The notes under the pieces are model-generated. The model saw only the letters and a list, made by a program, of their open reading frames with translations. It was not told the DNA's origin and did not search any database. Positions 7,105-11,610 of a DNA stretch of 11,610 nucleotides are shown piece by piece. The stretch spans positions 1-11,610 of the forward strand of contig JAOXYB010051812.1 of the NCBI GenBank assembly GCA_028565635.1, given 5' to 3'. This stretch comes from Phoronis ovalis (taxonomy: Eukaryota; Phoronida; Phoronidae). A program made the translations under genes and the position numbers. The first letter of the stretch is position 1; each line of letters begins with the position of its first letter.

Positions 7105-10100
7105 GTAAGTGTAATACAAATTTTTAATAACCGCGTGTTTATTTTTATCAGGCGTCAATTTTTATAAAATTAAATTTTATCACCCTTAATTTTTATATTT
7201 AACAAGAGACACGAGGAAGTTATCAACGAAAATGCGTAGTGTTTTAAAACAATTAAAATTTTGTGAAAATTAAACGTTTGCTTCACATGTATATTAAAAA
7301 CTGTCGTCAATTCCTTAATTAACTAGAATCGTTTATAGACATATCATATAGTTTACATGATACAAATATGATAAACTCTCACAATTACCCTAGTAAAAGT
7401 ACAGTTAGGATCAATAACAAGATAGGATACTGCAAATGTCACAAGACAATTTTCTGATACATTTACTGCACAATCAATTTATTTCGTATAATAGAATTCA
7501 ATTATAATAATGCCAAAACATCAATATTTTAATAGCAGGTTAACTAAGATGATACATCGCCTAGAGAAAAATGTTGAGGTTGATTACTGTATTTTACTTT
7601 TTGCCGGTTATTAGTAGATAGGTGTACTAGAACCTGAAAAGGAGCATGAAATGAGAAAGCTTATTTAAGAAAGCTAATCTGTTTTCCAATGATTTCTTAT
7701 ATAGAAAGATAATTTTAATGAGAGTTTCTTAGATATAAACCTATGGCTATAAAAGAATTTTATTACAATATATACTAAGTTATAAGAGATATGGAAAAGC
7801 TCAATTTCTGGTTTATCCAGTGTAGTGGCATATTGTACAATTACATGCAAACAACTTGAAAAATTAGATGTGATCTGAAATGACTAAATTTCCACTTAAT
7901 CGCATGTTAATCAAACATACGGAAGCCAATATAAACGGCAAGTCAACAATAAGTAAGTGCACAGTCCTGACTAGTCAAAATTTTACCCAGGACAACGTAC
8001 ATACCCACACACCATAAACAATGGTTTTATAATATTTGTGTTTGTCTAATCCTTCAACTTTCTCTTGCTTAATATGAACAGGAATGAATATATTAATTTT
8101 CAAAATATTTTCCAATTTCATCATTTGAATGACACACATGTCATACAGAGGAGATCGCCATATTGTTTATACGCGTTACCAATGGAGAAATATTTAATGG
8201 CCGCAGTCAAATTATGAAATGTTGTATTTATATTGTAAGTAAATAGTTATATAATACAACCAAGGTGGAAGCCACGTTAAAGCTTATTCTAATGTTAACG
8301 TTTTTAATAGAATGCCATTTTGTACATAAAATTCTGAAATCATTAGCTCCTTTTTTGTAAACATTATACGTTCATGACCATGTAATTTACTACCTCAAAT
8401 ATTTCATTTTTTTTAATTATGTATTTTGTAACGCATTTTATTTTTATTTTCGAATATTTAACATTTTTCTTTATTTTCACAACTACTATATAAAGAACAC
8501 TTTACATCTCTAATAGTTATAAATAATGTAATAGAAAAATATGCTATTAAACTTAAATAAAATCAACCATCGCTTGACATAACCATCCCTGTAAATAAGC
8601 TGACTACACAGGTGTGCTATCACCTACTATGTAAACCGAGGATTTTTAATGCAAATTTAACATAGGATAATTCTTGATAAAACTCATCCAAATAATGATG
8701 AGGTGATAAGATATTTATCTTATCTCGATAGTCTTACCAAAGATTAAAGGTAATTTATCAAATGATAGTATACGATTAGTTTTATCACTATTTATCGTAT
8801 TTACTTTAGTGCAAAATTCCAAAGTGGTTTATCTCCAAAGAATAAAATGATACGAACATTTTTTTTCAACACATTTGCTGTTCGACCTTGTTCTAAGCGA
8901 TGGATCATGCATTGTTGCATGATTTGCTAAATGTTTCTTTGTGATTATTCGTACATATAAGTGTACATGACCTTGTTAACATTGTTCCAAATTTTTGTAT
9001 ACTGGCAAATGAAAAGCTAAAAAAATAATACTTGTATACACTGCATCCTTAAGGTCTTTGTCTTAATACGTTGGTGCCCTAAAAGAAACATAACGAAGTG
9101 TAAAACGTATTTTAGCGTTATAAAATGTAATTATAGTTGGCAAATTGGCAGCAGGTATACTTGTAAAAATTCATAAATGCATTCTAATAATAATAAAACC
9201 GCATGATAAAAATTAAATATGTATCTTGCAAACGCACAATTAACTTTAATTTGCTCCTACAATAAAAGGAAACTACACTCGATGTAGGAGGTAGATGAAA
9301 AATCGATTCTATTTTCTGAAGAATATTTAACAAACTGAAATAGCAATAAATCATGCTCCTACTAAATTGTGTATTTTTGGACGAGTGCATAAAACTAGTG
9401 AACTGTAATACGACAGCCTTGTTACTGGGCATGTTGTTTTTAATGTTTTGCATTTAATGTTACTAAACACTTTGATCAATTTGAAAGTTCGTCGGTATTT
9501 TAGGCGGTGTCCGCTGACATTTTAAACTCACAGTTAAATGTTTGAACGATCAATAATCGATCGCCTAATACACTATTCAAGATTATATCTATATTCATAA
9601 ACCATGTTGCTATGACAAATTCAACTTACTATTTGTTCATTTTGTAATTTCATAAAGTGACAAAATTAACTGCTTAGATTGCAAATATCACTAGATGAAA
9701 AGGGCTTTATCAACATGCACGTAAACTATAAAAGACAAAAACATAGCAATTATTCTATACGTATTTTAATGTAGCACAATTATAAAAAAAATATCACTTT
9801 CTACTAAATATTAGTTCTGTAATTATCAATTTAATTCCCATTTTTGTACAATTATAAAAAAATTATCACTACTATTTTTGTTTCATTCACACCGAACTGA
9901 AAACAAAAAACATTAAAAATTGAAAATACAAATTACATTCCTTCTTTTCCAATTGTTTCACTGTTTCCATAAGCCGTTTGCACCCTTCTTCCCCATTGTA
10001 AAATAATTTGTTTTGATTGGATTACAGGCAGCAAAGCTTCTGGCGAGAGCAGGGGAAACCTACAGAGTCGAGCAGAGAGCCGAGCTGCCAGTCGTGCTTC

Positions 10101-11387
10101 GCGCATGTCCAGACCTTCCACCCAAGCTAGGATAGAAATTGATGAGGTAAGAGATAAAAACTGTATACATCCTCGATATAGATATTGCTGGACTATGTGA
10201 GAGGAGCTCTTGTAACCTCCAGCTTGCTTTTTATGTCATTTAATTATCTAGTTAGATGCAATAATTGATGAATGATTCTGTTTGAAACATTTTGTAAAAG
10301 AGAAAATGTAAATAAGAAAATTACATTTTGTCTTTATGGCAAGTGGAATTTCTTTGAATTAAACAATTTATAACAAAATTTTGTCTTTAATATTACTAAT
10401 TAACTTGATTTAAATGTTATTTTATTAAGAAAAAAGTACTTGGCATCTTTCTTGTAGCAATTACTTCTTTAGAAAAGAAGGCGCTAATATGAGAATCGCC
10501 AAATGTGGCAGCCATAGATCCGGATCATACTATAGTATTAGTTTGGAATGAGAAAACTAAATTAAAACTATTAAATAAATATAATGTGTGCGCAATTTTA
10601 TAAGTAATATCGTGTGAAAACATGTTTTCAAACTGTTCAATTTTGCATTTTAGCTGGAAGCATCCTTAAAAGATAAAATGAAAACCGGATTTTATGAAAT
10701 AAGAAAAAGATTTAAGGACAATGACCCTGAAGGAAAAGGAAACGTCTCCAGGTAATATTATTTAACAAATTAGTATTGATATTGTGTGTCAGTTTAGTAA
10801 ATCTAGGTCTGCAGCAATGACCGAAATTGTTTATGTTTCACAAAATTACAAAGAACATGGCAGCATTTTGTTGAGTGGAAAAAGATATGCTTATGACCAA
10901 AGAATTCGACTTCTAAAAGTTATAATCTATTCTAAAATGATAGTGGTTATAAAAATAAGAAGAAAAAAATCAGATATGAAAGATTTTTAAAGAATAAATT
11001 CCGTGAAGGTTTGTTTGCCATGAAATAGAAATTCGAAACGTATGACCCAGCTAAAACTGAAATGGTGAATGATATTCCGAAAAGTCGAATTATATTGCTA
11101 TTTCAGAATTGTCAAAAAATTATTTCTTTTTGTAGAGAAGCACTCTTCAGAATCATGGTCACCACACTGAATCGGCCATTAACTCAGAACATCTTTAATC
11201 GTCTTATGGACAGAATTGGAATAACAGACAGACAAGTTATTGCTTTTAATGAATTCTTTGCCATTTTCCGTGAAGTACCAACAAAGGAATATCCAAAATG
11301 GATGGATACGGTCAATCGTCATAATGACAAAGTTACCATGACAGCTCATCAAGTGCATGCACAATTGAAAGAAAAGGCTAGACAAAG
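6753..11387 (+). CDS. EFCAB6-like EF-hand protein, first four coding exons (partial)
   Basis: Exons 6753-7104, 10028-10146, 10654-10751 and 11136-11387 join in phases 1, 0, 2 to give 273 residues with no internal stop. The gene leaves the window through a good donor at 11388. Order: disordered Arg/Ser/Pro-rich N-terminus (1-117), Ser/Arg-rich linker (118-152), then an EF-hand pair (about 165-237). The first loop, D181 to A192, keeps Gly186 and Val188 but has Ala, not Glu, at position 12. The second loop (about 218-229) keeps Ile225 and Glu229 but lacks the acidic first residues. Both are therefore probably poor Ca2+ binders. The pattern resembles the repeated degenerate EF-hands of EFCAB6, a large protein reported as a binding partner of DJ-1 and the androgen receptor and as a lumenal protein of ciliary doublet microtubules. 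The symbol is left open because similarity is from memory. ATG 6753 is the first in-frame ATG; a frame extended upstream would have to use TTG. Confidence 0.75.
8666..8796. promoter_or_regulatory. dense GATA-motif cluster, candidate intronic enhancer
   Basis: I count eleven GATA/TATC cores in 131 bp; seven fit WGATAR (cores at 8676, 8705, 8716, 8721, 8756, 8764 and 8783). The centre (8705-8724) is an inverted pair of 9-bp arms, gataagata and tatcttatc, around two T's. My rough expectation for DNA of this composition is fewer than two cores in this length. The enhancer function is inference. Confidence 0.35.
8904..8923. repeat. inverted repeat, 8-bp arms, 4-bp loop
   Basis: The arms 'atcatgca' (8904-8911) and 'tgcatgat' (8916-8923) are perfect reverse complements around 'ttgt'. 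The segment overlaps octamer-like ATGCA motifs. It could be a factor-binding site or chance. Confidence 0.5.
10028..10146 (+). CDS. EF-hand gene exon 2 (Ser/Arg-rich linker)
   Basis: The acceptor is 'ttgattggattacag' and the donor is GTAAGA at 10147. The exon gives 40 codons including the split Gly. It contains a run in which SR recurs every three to four residues (SRAESRAASRASRMSRPS), which is basic and probably disordered. It ends ARIEIDE at a codon boundary. CpG-rich: six in 119 bases. A reverse frame over the same bases (9933-10121) is a shadow. Confidence 0.75.
10147..10653 (+). other. EF-hand gene intron 2
   Basis: This 507-bp intron is AT-rich. At 10517-10538 two perfect palindromes adjoin, 'gatccggatc' and 'atactatagtat', with no spacer between them. 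I see nothing else in it. The acceptor is 'tttgcattttag'. Confidence 0.75.
10654..10751 (+). CDS. EF-hand gene exon 3 (first EF-hand, N-terminal half)
   Basis: This phase-0 exon encodes LEASLKDKMKTGFYEIRKRF and the loop start KDNDPEGKGNVS, ending inside an Arg codon (phase 2). The helix-loop start fits an EF-hand. The loop has Gly and Val at the expected positions 6 and 8. Donor GTAATA. Confidence 0.8.
10752..11135 (+). other. EF-hand gene intron 3
   Basis: This 384-bp intron has the acceptor 'tttctttttgtag' at 11123-11135. The 68-residue forward frame at 10784-10990 lies wholly inside it and looks like chance coding in AT-rich DNA. I see no repeat. Confidence 0.75.
11136..11387 (+). CDS. 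EF-hand gene exon 4 (EF-hand pair completed)
   Basis: This exon completes Arg190 and encodes EALFRIMVTTLNRPLTQNIF, then the second hand around RLMDRIGITDRQVIAFNEFF. A Trp-containing linker (PKWMDTVNRHNDK) and a charged helix (HAQLKEKARQ) follow. The 'NRPLT' turn between the two hands and the F-x-x-x-L-x-x-x-x-G pattern are what I expect from EFCAB6-type modules. The strong donor GTAAGT at 11388 shows that more exons follow outside the window. Confidence 0.8.
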
Positions 11388-11534
11388 GTAAGTAGTTATA
11401 AAGTGTCTTACAATCAAAGTGCAGCTAGTTTAGCGAAATTAAAGTTGGAAAAAATGTAATTTAATATGTAGTACAATACAAAAAAATTAAATTTGTCGAA
11501 AATATATGCAACATTTCAGCACTTACATTGAAAA

Positions 11535-11610
11535 GACCCCGGGGGGGGGTACTCAAGGTTTTTTGACTACGGGGATGTGCCGCGGAACCCAATCCAAAAT
11601 TTTAGGTTTT
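11535..11610 (+). repeat. dispersed repeat copy, right edge (inverted relative to left edge)
   Basis: Starting 'gaccccggggg' and continuing 'gtactcaagg', T-run, 'ggggatgtg', 'ccgcgg' and 'aatccaaaatttt', this matches the reverse complement of the left-edge repeat in block order and spacing. It lies in the intron after exon 4 and continues past the window. Confidence 0.7.

Larger units (their letters stand above)
7105..10027 (+). other. large first coding intron of the EF-hand gene
   Basis: This 2.9-kb intron joins phase-1 exons. It is very AT-rich with no coding signal, and short reverse frames (for example 9184-9453) show nothing recognisable. Notable content: a GATA-site cluster at 8666-8796, a hairpin-capable palindrome at 8904-8923, inverted 'ctcctaca'/'tgtaggag' at 9254-9261 and 9283-9290, and two near-identical AT-rich segments at about 9776 and 9848. 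A small cassette exon cannot be excluded. Confidence 0.7.

Noticed and set aside
9184-9453. 89-residue reverse open frame in the large intron
   Set aside because: No domain, composition typical of AT-rich non-coding DNA, and no promoter or splice support.
9933-10121. 62-residue reverse open frame
   Set aside because: It is the antisense shadow of the Ser/Arg-rich exon 10028-10146.
10784-10990. 68-residue forward open frame
   Set aside because: It lies wholly in an intron whose flanking exons join in phase without it.
1-11610. Bacterial-type system, CRISPR array, operon or tRNA gene
   Set aside because: Spliced genes, repeat style and coding structure are animal; no spaced direct-repeat array, cloverleaf or polycistronic arrangement was seen.

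Overview
The window is animal nuclear DNA. It is AT-rich, its genes are split by GT-AG introns, and it contains diverged interspersed repeats. Protein similarity and repeat style point to an invertebrate metazoan, probably marine. I cannot place the phylum from the sequence alone.

Layout: two protein-coding genes lie head to tail on the + strand, and each is cut by a window edge. (1) Positions 1294-5537 hold the last five coding exons of a DUS1L orthologue, a tRNA-dihydrouridine synthase for the D-loop (U16/U17). The exons join without a frame break into 398 residues. They cover most of the FMN barrel with its catalytic Cys, the helical domain, and a Cys/His-rich basic tail. The N-terminal exons lie upstream of the window. 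(2) About 1.2 kb further on, starting at ATG 6753, are the first four coding exons of an EF-hand protein that most resembles EFCAB6. They give 273 residues: a disordered N-terminus, a Ser/Arg-rich linker and one EF-hand pair with degenerate loops. The gene runs off the right edge.

Non-coding parts: both window ends carry copies of one C/G-tract repeat in opposite orientation. The DUS1L introns hold a recent 106-bp tandem duplication and a cluster of older related repeats. The 2.9-kb first coding intron of the EF-hand gene is unique-looking AT-rich DNA with a dense GATA-site cluster. The intergenic region has a CpG-rich patch and possible ciliary (RFX-like) half-sites upstream of the EF-hand gene.

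The genes have no obvious shared function: one is a housekeeping tRNA-modification gene and the other probably axonemal or tissue-restricted. CpG content supports that split, because DUS1L exons are strongly CpG-depleted and the 5' exons of the EF-hand gene are CpG-rich. I found no RNA gene, CRISPR array or operon-like system, and no convincing new biological system. The most useful leads are the repeat family, the CpG contrast, the weak U-tract donor in DUS1L and the GATA cluster.
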